This document shows positions 46,783 through 58,008 of a stretch of 64,000 bases of DNA, piece after piece; position 1 is the first letter of the stretch; each line of letters begins with the position of its first letter. The notes beneath the pieces are model-generated. The model searched no databases and was not told the DNA's origin. It saw only the letters and a program-made list of their open reading frames with translations. The position numbers and the translations under genes were made by a program. Source of the stretch: Arabidopsis thaliana (Eukaryota > Streptophyta > Magnoliopsida > Brassicales > Brassicaceae); NCBI RefSeq assembly GCF_000001735.4, contig NC_003070.9, forward strand, positions 10,968,001 to 11,032,000, in the 5' to 3' direction.

Positions 46783-47913
46783 TCAGTCTTGTTGTAAAGG
46801 GATTGAGTTGAGTTGCAGCATTGCATCGTTAACACTAAGATCCTCTACATAATCTACAAAGGCGTTGCAAGCTATGCGATCAGGATTAGCTCCAAGACCT
46901 TGGATTTCAACACTTTGGACTTCGAGAGAGTTCCTTTCCGGATTGAAGTAGAAAACATAAAACGGATTAGACGCAAATTTCATGAACAAAACAATGTCAC
47001 CGGTAGCAGTCATCCCAGCAACGGAAAGATTCTGCTTAACCTTAACCTTAACATATGTCGACCATTCATCTTTCTCAACATCCTCTAGAACTCGCATACG
47101 TAACTTAACGGGAAATCCAACACGATAAGCATACTTCAACTTAACCCCACATAATTTCCCCTTATAGTTTATCAATCCATTAAATTCAGAACGACATTTT
47201 GTGTCAACGAGCTTAAATTTCTCATATCTAACATCAAAACAAACTATCACATAATTTCCATCAGAATTCATAGCTGAGTAATACAAAACTCCATTGATAC
47301 AAATCCTTGTCCACAAAGGCTCATGGGTAAAAGGACATTGGATTGTCCTCCATTTCAATTCCCCAGTTCTCAATGTCAGAATATAATGATCTACATCCTT
47401 GGAAGCTGTATAACCAGAAGCCATGAACAATACCTTGAATTCCTTATCAACTGGATCAAACCCTAAATAGCTATACATACCAAATACTCTAGGTTCAGGT
47501 AAGATAACATACTTTCCTGTGAGAGGATCACACAACACAGGCTTTTCATCTTCATCCTCCTTTGGGATACGCATACATTTAAAATAAATCAAACCAGAGG
47601 CATAGGTAAAATAAATGGATCCACTTATGCCTGCAGAGAACTTCTTCATATGAATATCGGCGGATTCTACAACAAGAGACGAATTCTGAGGCTGAGGCAG
47701 CGAGAGAAAGCTCCACTCGCTCCACTCACCGTCTTGTACAACAAATAAGATACGAGGACGAGCCTTGGACCTTGTTAGAAACAATTCGATGAAATATTTA
47801 CGGCGAAAGATGGCTCTCCATTGCTTCGACACACAATGACACCTTGCTACTGATTTTGCTGTCGATCTCGAGACTATCTCGATGATGAGATCAATAGGGA
47901 TCGAATTCTTCAT
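46783..47913 (-). CDS. F-box protein with FBA (type 3) domain
   Basis: Intronless 376-residue frame open from MKNSIPIDLIIEIVSRS to DAMLQLNSIPLQQD. The F-box covers residues 3-45 (diverged: RSTAKSVARCHCVSKQWRAIF). The FBA domain has ILTLRTGELKWRTIQCPF, ICINGVLYYSAM, LINYKGKLCG and FYVFYFNPERN. It is one of only two undamaged cluster members. Compared with the copies at 49.7 and 54 kb it stops early; the text downstream (about 46620-46740) still encodes SSDLSKSLKNKHQNKYEFLANRLHHS and a hydrophobic stretch in another frame, so a frameshift removed its tail. Possibly At1g30930; target unknown. Confidence 0.87.
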   Translation of the reverse strand: MKNSIPIDLIIEIVSRSTAKSVARCHCVSKQWRAIFRRKYFIELFLTRSKARPRILFVVQDGEWSEWSFLSLPQPQNSSLVVESADIHMKKFSAGISGSIYFTYASGLIYFKCMRIPKEDEDEKPVLCDPLTGKYVILPEPRVFGMYSYLGFDPVDKEFKVLFMASGYTASKDVDHYILTLRTGELKWRTIQCPFTHEPLWTRICINGVLYYSAMNSDGNYVIVCFDVRYEKFKLVDTKCRSEFNGLINYKGKLCGVKLKYAYRVGFPVKLRMRVLEDVEKDEWSTYVKVKVKQNLSVAGMTATGDIVLFMKFASNPFYVFYFNPERNSLEVQSVEIQGLGANPDRIACNAFVDYVEDLSVNDAMLQLNSIPLQQD

Positions 47914-48010
47914 GTTTTCCGTCGTATTTTGGTGATCGGACGGATGATGATGATATTAGAGGTGATATTGGGCCTTTAAATCATATAAATTTATATTAAC
48001 TTTCTTCTTA

Positions 48011-48464
48011 GGGGGTGTTATTGGTTTATGATTTCAAAGAATTTTAGTGAAGTATAATATAGAAGTATGTTAAAGTTTTGTATTATTCATTTAAGATTTG
48101 TTAACTTAAAAGTAATCTAAAATCTTAAAATTTGGGGTTATTGGATTCATATTTTTATAAAGTCGTAAAAGTTTTGTGTTATTCAATTAAAGCAAAAAAA
48201 TCTCTGATTGTTAATGATTTAAATTATTATGTTATTGGTTCATAACTTTCCACACTTTTTCACAAAATCAAATCATAGAGAGTCATGAAAAATATTATCA
48301 AAATATAGAGATTGTTTGAAAAACTTTATAAGATTATAAAAAACTAATCAACAAGATTATAAAAAACTCTCTAACAATAGTTTATAATCTTTCATTTATT
48401 TACTTTGTAGGATTTTAATGAAGTCATCGAAACTCTTTGTAAATTAGTAACCAATAACACTCGT
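48011..48464. mobile_element. MITE-like element, copy 2, with terminal inverted repeats
   Basis: Left end gggggtgttattggtt is mirrored by aaccaataacactcg at the right end (48449-48463). The ~450-bp interior is AT-rich, noncoding and matches 37829-38290. The form suits Harbinger-type MITEs, with tta directly before the left end, but the expected 3-bp duplication is not clear on the right. It lies about 100 bp upstream of the F-box gene at 46783-47913. Confidence 0.75.
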
Positions 48465-48592
48465 GTAATCGGAAAAATAATGTAAGCATCCAAAAGCATA
48501 TGGATGGGCTCATGAAGTTAACTAATGTTTTTCGTAAGTTGATACTTTTGATGACATTTTCCCCGTAATATGATTATTTGCTGGCGGGCAGT

Positions 48593-49400
48593 AGAAAAGC
48601 TAAGTTGTTTTTGGGGTTTGGTTGCTAAGGATTTCAATGGGATCGAAACTGGTTAATTGAAAATTCGAAAGGAAGAGGATTGACTCAAAGAGCTCTAACT
48701 TGGGGTCAGATTGTTGTTAGGTGTTTTTCTGTCTCCTTCTTGAACTGACTTTTTATGTCTTCTTCTTGAACTGACTTTTTATGTCTTCTTCTTGAACTGA
48801 CTTTTCATTTGTGAATATAGTTTTGGCTGTTTTTGTCACTGTTTCCATTAATCTTTTGGCTGCGTTTTCAGTGGTTAGAGCTCATGGTATGGTTAATCTT
48901 ATTGCGCTTTTCCATTTTAAAGGACTGTCTGCGGTGCTAACTGCTGAAGAGCTCACGTACGTGTTTGCTGCTATATTGCAACCTCTGACACTAGACCTGT
49001 GGATCCAAACTATTGCTTTAGATCAGTTTGCTATGTTCTAAGCCATGAAAGAAAACGAGGATCATCTTGGATTTCTTTCTTCCGATTCTGCTCTAAATAG
49101 TCACCATAACATATCCATGAAAGTCCTAGCGGTAGTCTCATAAAAGATTTGTTATGGCAGCATATTTGTCATTGAAAGTGAACCAGTTTACCTAAGAGTT
49201 ATGGAGAGAAAGATCCTTACTTAAGAGTTATGCTAAACATTGCCAGGTATATCAAAAGCTAGTCCTATTTCAAAACTACATGAAACTTTTTTTTTTATCC
49301 ATGGATAAGCTTTTTAATTTGGCCATGATCAAGAAAAAATTGGGATTGGAGCTTAAGAGCCGATTGAGACTTTTGACAAAGATTTACAAACTATTAGGCA
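48593..49400 (+). pseudogene. Fragment of the MOSC/mARC-like gene
   Basis: Begins with text of MOSC intron 1 and exon 2 (gaaaagctaagtt...ggggtttggttgct, then aaggatttcaatgggatcgaaactgg) with a stop where the parent reads WLIVNSKGRG. Exon 3 start (gtggttagagctcatgg), exon 4 (gacactagacctgtggatcc) and exon 6 traces follow (catatttgtcattgaaagtgaacc). A short 31-bp unit (atgtcttcttcttgaactgactttt) is tandemly repeated at 48730-48810. Nonfunctional; a companion of the F-box copy that follows. Confidence 0.82.
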
Positions 49401-49664
49401 TATTCACGAATGTCTCCACAGTTGATGAAAATAGCTTAGCCAACAGAGTGATAGAGAATGTTAGCTAATGATTCATACTTGTTATGCTGCTTGTTTTTCA
49501 CAGACGGCGCAGACTTGCATAGGTCACGAGATGTATGCCGGCGTTGTTGTGGCTTTGACTTGTTGATAACGATACTTCGGCCCTGTAGTACACCGATTAA
49601 CCTTTTACTTCACAACTCGATTACTCTTTATTTTTGTTTCGTTATTTACTCGATAAGAAATGAA

Positions 49665-50990
49665 TTATCTAACCCAACACAACCGAATGAGATAGTTAAA
49701 AAGAAGGAAAAACAAACAAAATAAAATAGCTAAGCTAACAGAGTGATTGAGCTTGTTTGCTAAGAATTCATAATTGTCCAGTTGCTTGTTCTTCACAGAC
49801 TTGGAGAGGTCATGAGATGTATCTTGGCCTTGTTGTTGTAAAGGGCTTGACTTGAGTTGCAGCACTGCATCGCTAACACTAAAATCTTCTACATAGTCAA
49901 CAAAGGCATGGCAAGCTATGTGATCACGATTAGCTCCAAGACCTTGGATTTCAACACTTTGGACTTGGAGAGTGTTCCTATCCGGATTGAAGTTGAAAAC
50001 ATAAAACGGATTAGTTGCATCTTCCATCGATAAAACAATGTCACCGGTTGCAGTCATCCCAGAAACAGAAAGATTCCGGTTAACCTTAACGACTTCACTC
50101 TCCGTCCACAAAGAGTAGACATGTTTCGACCATTCCGGTTTCTCGACATCCTCTAAAACCCACATACTCAACTTAACAGGAAATCCACCAACATGCCTAG
50201 CATACTCCAAATTAATCCCACATAATTTCCCCTTATAGTTTATCAACTGATCGTACCGATGTTTTGTGGCTATGAAATTGAATTTCTCAGACCTAACATC
50301 AAAGCAAGCTATGAGATGAGACCTTCCATTAGAATCAGAATAGTAAGCAGAGTAATACAAAACCCCATTAATGCATATCCTCTCCCAAAAAGGCTCATGT
50401 GTAAAAGGACATTGGATCTTCCTCCACTTCAATTCTCCAGTTCCCAATGTCAAAATATAATGATCTTCATCCTTCGAAGCTATAAAATCACAAGTATCCA
50501 TGAACAATACCTTGAATTCCTTATCAATCGGATCAAACCCTAAATAGCTATACGAACCACCTACTCTAAGTTCAGGTAAGATCACATACTGGCCAGTGAG
50601 AGGGTCACACAACACACGCTTTGCATCCTCATCTTCCTTTGGGATGAACATTTTTTAAAAATAGATCAAACCAGAGGCATAGGTGCACTGATGTCTGCTT
50701 TTCCCTGAAGAAAACTTGGTATGAAAATCGGCGGCAGCTACTACAAGAGACGAACTCTCGTGACGATTCTGAGGCTGAGGCGTTGAGAGAAAGCTCCACT
50801 CACCGTCTTGTTGTACACCGATTAAGAGACGTGGACGAGCGTTGGATCTTGTTAGAAAGAGTTCGGTGAAAACTTGATGGCGAAGGATGGATCTCCATCG
50901 CTTCGAAACGCAACGACACCTGGCAACTGATTTTGCTGGTAATCTCGAGAGTATTTCGTAAATGAGATCAATCGGAATCGAATTCTTCAT
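49665..50990 (-). pseudogene. F-box/FBA gene with one in-frame stop; hydrophobic C-tail
   Basis: One continuous minus-strand frame of about 441 codons, MKNSIPIDLIYEILSRLPAK to NYLIRLCWVR, interrupted only by taa at 50655-50657, where the intact paralogue has a Lys codon in YFKCM. The F-box half (111 codons) and the FBA half are otherwise undamaged. After the FBA domain comes a hydrophilic linker (about 50 residues) and a hydrophobic C-terminal stretch (SVSLAILFCLFFLLFNYLI), resembling a tail anchor. In the reference-like sequence shown it cannot make full-length protein, although other strains might. Confidence 0.85.
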
Positions 50991-51473
50991 TTTTGCCGTC
51001 GTATTTTGGTGATCGGAAATGTGAAATCTCTCCTAAATTTTCTTACTACCTAATTAGATGAATGATGATATTAAAGATGGTGTATTTGCACCTATTTAAG
51101 TCCAATAAGTAAAACATGGTTTTAGTATGGGCCTTTAACCATCTAAAATTATATTTACTTTATGGGTTTTAGTGTTTGATCGAAAAAATAATTTTCAATG
51201 GCAACAAAAAAAAACATGGTTTGGAAGATAGATTGTTATGATGTTAATAATGATTTGCTAATCAAATTTCAACCGAAAATGGCTTTTTAATTTTTCAAGC
51301 TTCACTATTATATTCGTTCATGTATTTATGTGACTTCATTGTTTTAAACATTAATTCAGCTATTTGATCATTGAGCAACTGAGGTAATGGATATATATAC
51401 AAAAGACTATCTAGCATGTATGTAACTTGCGAATAACGTCACCTAATAATGATTCAGATTCATATAATAAAAT
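50991..51473. other. F-box 5' flank, no gene
   Basis: Contains the conserved cluster flank gggcctttaaccatc (51125-51140) shared with other F-box copies, and AT-rich sequence without coding potential. Confidence 0.5.
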
Positions 51474-52000
51474 ACAGTTAAACCTCTATAAATTAATACT
51501 CGATAAATTAATAACCTCTATAAATTAATAAATTTTTCCGGAGTTAGGACTAGGGTAAAAAGTGACACAAATCGATAAATTAATAAGATAATAACTTTTT
51601 CGAAAGTCCTATGTAAATATATGGTCTCATCAATATCATAAATTAATAATTGTATAAATATATCAATTATATATATACATTATATGTAAGATTTTTTTTT
51701 GAAATATAATTCTAATATTTTTTTGCTTAAATTTGTATTTATTCTTATTTAAATTTTAGTTCTAGTATTTTATTTTATCAAAAACTTTTGGTGTTTTTTT
51801 CTAAACATGATATTATTTTTTATTTGTAATTGATTTTTGAAAAATATTTTCTATAATGAAAAAATCCTATAGAAAATTTTGAAAAGTTACTAAATTAGAA
51901 AAATCTCTCTATAAATTAATATTTATCGATAAATTAAAACTTCTCTAAATGAATAAAATTGTGCAGTCCCAACATTATTAATTTATAGAGATTTTACTGT
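51474..52000. mobile_element. Non-autonomous DNA element with ~25-bp inverted repeats
   Basis: Left terminus acagttaaacctctataaat and the complement of the right terminus acagtaaaatctctataaat differ at few positions; subterminal ctctataaattaata copies recur. The interior is extremely AT-rich and noncoding. Another copy of its right end lies at 59748. No clear target duplication, so the superfamily is not assigned. Confidence 0.75.
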
Positions 52001-52050
52001 AATATAGAGATTTACTTTTTACTACTAAAACTACAAAATTTTAAAAATCA

Positions 52051-52450
52051 AATTTGATGTTTTTGAAATTAATCTACAAGTACAACAAAGAGACAACAAA
52101 ATCTAACTATTTATTTGATTATAAAGAATACTTAAATGAAAATCATATAATTTAAATATAAGATTAAATATCCATAAAATATAGACAACATTTTGTAAAA
52201 ATAAAATTTCTCCACATGTTAAATCACAGTAGCATTCATTTTGCTAACATAAAATTATCACATAGACACAGATTTTACCTTTTAACACAATAAGAAAGCA
52301 TTTCTAAAAATCAACGGCTACTAGATTTGCCTATCTCAGAGACTTGACATCTTATAAAGATGTATGGTGTGTCCAAGTTAAGAGATCATGAATTCATGAA
52401 CAATATATAGTTAAATATGGGGAGATTCGTCGATATATTGTTCATATATT
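52051..52450. repeat. 400-bp direct repeat, copy A
   Basis: Nearly the same sequence recurs at 52782-53180 in the same orientation, with about one difference per 15-20 bp, from aatttgatgtttttgaaatt to tatattgttcat. Noncoding. The pair encloses ~330 bp of different DNA. Confidence 0.9.
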
Positions 52451-52781
52451 GTGCAGAGAGCGCAATTGTTACATGCTACTAACGCTAAAGAAACCTTAGT
52501 TCTACTTCTCTTCTGCATCTAGCTGGTTGAAATTCGTTCGTACTCTCCTTTTGCATCGTTTGGTGATCTTGAAGAGCTCTGATTTCATACCCAAATATGT
52601 TATCTAGTTTCGTTTCAGTGATTATACCTGATTTCTCTTCAGTGTTTTCTTTTATGAATTCTTGTAAGGTTTCTTTGTGTTTGTATTCCATGGAAATCAT
52701 AACTGAAGAATTGGCTTGTTTGAGTCAATCTAGTTTAGACGTCGACAAAAAAAAAAACTACAAATTTAATTATAATAATTA
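52451..52781. other. 330-bp segment between the direct-repeat copies
   Basis: Less AT-rich than its surroundings. A minus-strand 71-codon frame (52700-52485) encodes a charged peptide (MISMEYKHKETLQEFIKENT) without recognised family; it may be a gene scrap. An A-run follows gtcgac near 52745. Confidence 0.4.
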
Positions 52782-53180
52782 AATTTGATGTTTTTGAAAT
52801 TAATTTGCAAATACAATAAACATGCAACAAAATCTAACTATTTATTTGATTATAAAAAATACTAAAATGGAAAATCATATAATTAAAATATAAGATTATA
52901 TATCCGTAAAATATAGACAACATTTTGTAAAAATAAAATTTCCCCACATGTTAAATCACAGTAGTATTCATTTTGCTAACATAAAATTATCACATAGACA
53001 CAGATTTTACCTTTTAACACAATAAGAAAGCATTTCTAAAAAACAACGACTACTAGATTTGCCTACCTCAGAGACTTGACATCTTACAAAGACGTATGAT
53101 GCGTCCAGGTTAAGAGATCATGCATTCATGAACAATATATAGTTAAATATGTGGAGATTCGTCTATATATTGTTCATGTA
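52782..53180. repeat. 400-bp direct repeat, copy B
   Basis: Second copy of 52051-52450. Small differences include aatttgcaaataca for aatctacaagtaca at the start. The two copies could be remains of long terminal repeats around an internal segment or a simple tandem duplication with insertion; no tg...ca termini were identified. Confidence 0.9.
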
Positions 53181-53689
53181 TAGGTTTATGAGAAACTAGG
53201 TTTTCATGTACTTAAATTTGATTTTAAACTTATTTTATTATTGTAAATTATTCTTAGAGAGCACATATAACTCTTGCAGGTTCAAGCTTCATGTTCATGT
53301 TATGGATGTGATTACACCTTATGGTTTCTTCAATCCCAGGATTGGATTCTTTGACAAAGTTGACCAAGACGATGGAAATGTATATAAGTATAAATTTTTT
53401 AATATATTCAACGAAAAAAGGAAATTTCTGTTCGTCCAAAAAAGAAAGGAAACAGAGAGATTAATATGTAAATAATAGATAATTACGGATTAGGTTGTAA
53501 TTACTTTTAACCTAGTCTCCTCATTGTATGACTCTATATATACTTGTAATCTCTTCACAATAATATCAAGCTTCCTATTCTACAATTAACACTTTTTGTT
53601 GTAGACTCTGTTTCAGATGCTAAATAAAGATCAATAGGTTTAACCTAACACTTTTTAACCTAAAAATAATGATTCCGATTCATATAAAA
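53181..53689. other. Unassigned spacer, partly LTR-like
   Basis: The stretch 53480-53600 (gtatgactctatatatacttgtaatctcttcac-type text, given in part) has the TATA-plus-leader look of a copia LTR, but no ends or target duplications were found. No gene seen. Confidence 0.3.
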
Positions 53690-53960
53690 CTGTCACTGAA
53701 TCTATAAACTGATTTAGACCGAAGTGTGTTCCAAGGAAAGTCCTCAGTGGTAAATGTGACGACATCATCTTTGTTAATGGATTTGAACCATTTGCTCAAG
53801 ACTTAAGGACAGATAAATTGTAGAGAATATCACCTTTTACTTCAAAACTCGATGACTCTTATATTTTGTTTCGTTATTTAAGGACCCACGATTCATCAAG
53901 GAAATATTTCGGATCAGACAGATTTGGAGCCAAAGGGGAACCACAAGGAAATATATTGTA
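53690..53960 (+). pseudogene. Fragment of the MOSC/mARC-like gene
   Basis: Carries the end of MOSC exon 5 (ctgatttagaccgaag), exon 6 start (catctttgttaatggatttgaaccatttgctcaagac) split here for brevity, and a piece of exon 7 (ggatcagacagatttggagccaaa). It precedes the F-box pseudogene at 53984-55323, again repeating the MOSC/F-box order. Confidence 0.8.
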
Positions 53961-53983
53961 AATTTGTAATCATAAGAAATGAA

Positions 53984-55323
53984 TTATCTAACCCAACCCA
54001 ACCGAATGATATAGCTAAAAAGAAGGAAAAACAAACAAAATAAAATAGCTAAGCTAACAGAGTGATTGAGCCTGTCTGCTAAGAATTCATACTTGTTCTT
54101 CACAGACGGAGCAGACTTGGAGAGGTCATGAGATGTATCTTGGCCTTGTCGTGGTTTTGGCCTCTTGGTAACGATATTTTGGCCTTGTTGTTGTAAAGGG
54201 CTTGACTTGAGTTGTCGCACTGCATCGTTAACACTAAGATCCTCTACATAGTCAGCAAAGGCGTAATAAGACATGCAAGCACGATTAGCTCCAAGACCCT
54301 CGACTTCAACACTTGGGACTTGCAGAGTTTTCCTTTCTGGATTGAAGTAGAAAACATAAAACGGCTGAGATGCATATTTTGTCGACAAAACAATGTCACC
54401 GGTAGCAGTCATCCCAGAAACAGAAAGATTATGGTTAACCTTAACGACTTGACTCTCCGTCCACAACGAGTAGACATGTTTCGACCATTCCGGTTTCTCG
54501 ACATCCTCTAAAACCCACATACTCAACTTAACGGTAGATCCACCATCATGACTAGCATACTCCAAAATAATCCCACATAATTTCCCCTTATAGTTTATCA
54601 ATCCATTAAATCTAGAACGGCATTCTGCGTCAACGAGCTTGAAATAACATCAAAACAAACTATCACATAATTTCCATCAGAATTCATAGCTGAGTAATAC
54701 AAAACTCCATTGATACAAATCCTTTCCCACACAGGCTCATGGGTAAAAGCACATCGGATCCTCCTCCATTTCAATTCCCCAGTTCCCAATGTCAGAATAT
54801 AATGATCTAGATCCTTCCAAGCTATATTATTACGAGTAGTCATGAACAATACCTTGAATTCCTTATCAACTGGATCAAACCCTAAATAGCTATACGAATC
54901 ACCTACTCTAAGTTCAGGTAAGATCACATACTTTCCTGTGAGAGGGTCACATAAAACATGCTTTGCATCCTCATCCTCCTTTCGGATGCACATACCATCA
55001 AAATAAATCAAACCAGAGGCATAACTACAAGAATAATTGCTTATGCCTTTAGAAAACTTCATATGGAAATCGGCAGGAGACAACTTATTCTCACATGGAT
55101 TCTGAGACTGAGGCGTTGAGTAAAACCTCCACTCACCGTCTTGTTGTACACCAATTAAGAGACGTGGACGAGCCTTGGACCTTGCTAGAAACAACTCGGT
55201 GAAAACTTGATGGCGAAGGATGGATCTCCATTGCTTTTACACACAACGACACCTCGCAACTGATATTGCTGGTAATCTCGAGAGTATCTCGTAAATGAGA
55301 TCATTCGGGATCCAATTCTTCAT
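53984..55323 (-). pseudogene. F-box/FBA pseudogene with hydrophobic C-tail
   Basis: Starts MKNWIPNDLIYEILSRLPAI, reads RCRCV and hits a stop where paralogues have Ser (V-S-K), about codon 29. The FBA region is open from 55194 to about 54650, then a small deletion (about 13 bp against the 46.8-kb copy) shifts the frame at FDV; the remainder (MINYKGKLCG ... ) is open to 53984 and ends with a linker containing an internal repeat (KRPKPRQGQDTSHDLSKS) and the hydrophobic stretch SVSLAILFCLFFLLFSYII. At least two disabling lesions, so not functional. Confidence 0.87.
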
Positions 55324-55727
55324 TTTAACCGGCGTATTTTGGTGATCGGACGGCGAAGATCTGTGAAAATCTATTCGACCTAACTAGATGATGACATTAG
55401 AGGTGGTGGATTTGAAACCTAATTAACCATCCTAATTTATATGGGCTTTAGTGTTGATAGAAAATTGTTGTCCAAAAAAAAAAAAGTGTTGATCGTAAAA
55501 AAATAATATTTCAATGACAAGATAAAATTTCTGTTGACAAAAATAAAAAATAAAAAAATGGCAAGATAAATTTGGTCCGATGAGGTTTAAAAAAAAAAAA
55601 GAAATTGATGGCTTCATATTTGATAATTATTTTCTTAGTGTTGATAAAAAAAAATATATATATATCACAGTTCACACATATCATAATGATTGATGAACAA
55701 ACACTAAAAAGAATATTTTTGAAAAGG
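55324..55727. other. F-box 5' flank, AT-rich
   Basis: Shares with other copies the flank containing atgggcttta (55441-55450). A-runs and aaataaaaaataaaa low-complexity DNA fill the rest. No gene. Confidence 0.5.
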
Positions 55728-55953
55728 CTTTAGACCATCTCCAATGGTTGTTTTTATTTTATTTTTATAAAATAGAAAAAAAAATAGAGATTTCTACTTT
55801 CACTACAATAATTCTTTAAAAATAGAGATCTTTATTTGTTAGAAGAGAAAATAGAGGCAAAAAAATAGAGATAAAAATAGAAATGGGTTGGAGTAAAATA
55901 GAGGTAGAAATAGAGTATAGAGACAAAGATAGAGATGAGTTGGAGATGTTCTT
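55728..55953. mobile_element. MITE-like element with GGAGATG-type inverted termini
   Basis: The left end tagaccatctccaatgg is mirrored by gagttggagatgttctta at the right. The interior is built from repeats of aatagag/aaatagaaa. Short elements with catctccaa termini are common in plant genomes. No target duplication confirmed. Confidence 0.65.
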
Positions 55954-56015
55954 AGAGAAAATACAATTAAAGAATGAAAGTGTACAATTCTTTTGCATCA
56001 GGATTTGATGTGTTT

Positions 56016-56497
56016 TGTTAATGGGTAAGATTGGGCTTTATTGATTCTGTCCAATCTGAGAAACAGAACGATCAGCCCACTACAATCTTCAGGAAGCCCA
56101 ATCTCGGAAACAATTACTCCGGCCCGTAATGACGACCGCCTTGTCAATGTAAGGGTATTCTCGACAAATCACCTCGGGATATCCTATTATACGGACGACT
56201 AAATAGTAGAATGGCAAGTTTGGCGAAGGGCAACTTTTTGGACCCATCAACGGAGAAAGAACAAGCAATCAACTCGTCTTCAAGATCAGCTCGTCTTCAA
56301 GATCAGCTCGTCTTCAAGATAAGCTCGTCTACCAACAATCAACTCCTACTCAAGATCAGATCGATTTAAAGCACTTAGCTCGTTCCTCAACGTCGAGCTT
56401 GTAGTCCGTCTACCTCAGCTAAAGCTCGTGATCAAGTGACTGATTCTTCATCTTCCCTAGAGACTCTATTCGTACTTGTTTGATTCGTGTATCAACA
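56016..56497 (+). mobile_element. Solo LTR, 482 bp, 5-bp target duplication TGTTT
   Basis: Begins tgttaatgggtaag and ends gtgtatcaaca, flanked by tgttt at 56011-56015 and 56498-56502. It interrupts a block (ttgatgtgttt / gttagtttaag) that is uninterrupted at 44570-44600 and 45070-45095, which gives the empty site. Its 3' end resembles the 45543-45973 LTR. Contains a 17-bp tandem repeat at 56273-56330. No internal retrotransposon region remains. Confidence 0.88.
56273..56330 (+). repeat. 17-bp tandem repeat inside the solo LTR
   Basis: Three full units of ctcgtcttcaagatcag (the third with ataag) followed by a partial ctcgtct. Two further ctcaagatcag-like variants follow near 56350. Confidence 0.85.
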
Positions 56498-56502
56498 TGT
56501 TT

Positions 56503-57559
56503 GTTAGTTTAAGTGAAACATAAATCTTTCATTATTGGCACTCATGAAGTGTCTAGTGGTAATGATTGCTCATCAAATCTCAACAGAAAAAATGGTTTCT
56601 TAATCTTCAAATATTCCTATGACTCCATTGTTCAAACATCAATTCAACTATTCAATCAGTGAGCAACTGATGAGGTAATGGTTTCTTAACAATCAAGTTA
56701 TTGAATATACAAAAAAAAACACTTACACCAAACAATATAACACTTTTCATGATCAAAGCAAGTCCCTTTCCTCGTAACTAAAATCCTCACTCTCTTGTCG
56801 TTACATTTTAAACAAAATTCTTGGTTCAATACGTTTACAATGTAGGACACACTTAAACGGAGGAAAGTCAGTTTAGTTTTCTTCTCTGCTTATTCTTGGT
56901 TTAGAAATCTCTCTAGGTCTAATCTTTTACGAGAACTATTGTGATGAATAGATACCAGAAAGAAGCTCATGAAATTTAATATTTAACCAAAAAAAAAAAA
57001 AAAAAAATCATGAAGAAAACTAAACTGACTTGTTAGTTTTTCAGTAGGTTTAGAGAAACTATCAAAAGAAGCAAAATTTTCAATTCTGTGGTACAATTAT
57101 TTTTTTAGTTTAAGCGAAGCATAAATCTTTCATTGTTGTTACGTAATTGGCGAATGGTATGATTGTTCAAGGCATTGCTCAACAGATCTCAATAGAAAGA
57201 AACCTCTAATCCTCAATCTTCACTGATATCTTTATATTATATTTAAACATCAACAGAATTCAAAAGGCCTTTCTGCCCCTTGTTTTTTTGAAAACGCAAT
57301 GTAGGATATAACATTAGTTTGCTCTCACAATTTGGACATGATAATTAACCAGAAAATAAATATAATATTGTAAACGACAATTAAGTCACATAACTAACAC
57401 TTTTTAACCAAATTATAAACATTTCTATGTATATATGTGGAGTTGAATTACAAGCTGACATTGAAGTTGAAGCCATAGATATAGATTCCAACTCTTTCAC
57501 AACCTCATGTCATTATCTTGTCACTGTTTTTTTTTGTCACTTTGTGATGTTCTCAGTCA
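56503..57559. other. Cluster spacer, includes empty LTR site
   Basis: No gene. Contains noncoding unit blocks shared with 45100-45430 and 62230-62400, and at 57431-57540 the sequence corresponding to the flanks of the 45543-45973 solo LTR without the insert. Confidence 0.6.
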
Positions 57560-57960
57560 TATTCAATTTCTTTCTTTCGGTTCTACTCTAAATAGTCTCA
57601 TAACGTTTTCCTTCGGTTCTCTTGATTCCTTGAATAAGCTTCTCAAGATACTACTAATAAACCAATATAGCTAGACCCAAGTATGTTCCAAGGAAATTCC
57701 TAGTTAGACTCTTGAAAAATATTTGTATTGCTTTGAAACAACAATTCACAAACTCTAGATGTCACTGCGAAATGTGATGACAGCATCTTTGTTAGTGGAT
57801 GTGAACCATTTTTCAAGACTTACGGATAGAGAGATAATTAAAGAAAATATCACCTTTTATGGCGTAAAATTATGATCTCGTTTGCAAGATATATTAAAAG
57901 CTTGTCCTACTTCAAAACTCCATGAATCTTGTCTTTTGTTTCGTTATCTAAGGATCAGTG
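57560..57960 (+). pseudogene. Fragment of the MOSC/mARC-like gene
   Basis: Contains exon 5 text (ttctcttgattccttgaataagcttctcaag, shown as one continuous match in outline), the aagtatgttccaagg junction, exon 6 start (catctttgttagtggatg, tgaaccatttttcaagac), and intron-like text up to aacccacgattaatcaag of exon 7. Immediately followed by the F-box pseudogene at 58009. Confidence 0.8.
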
Positions 57961-58008
57961 TTTCAAATTTTTCCATGAACAAGAACCCACGATTAATCAA
58001 GAAAATAG

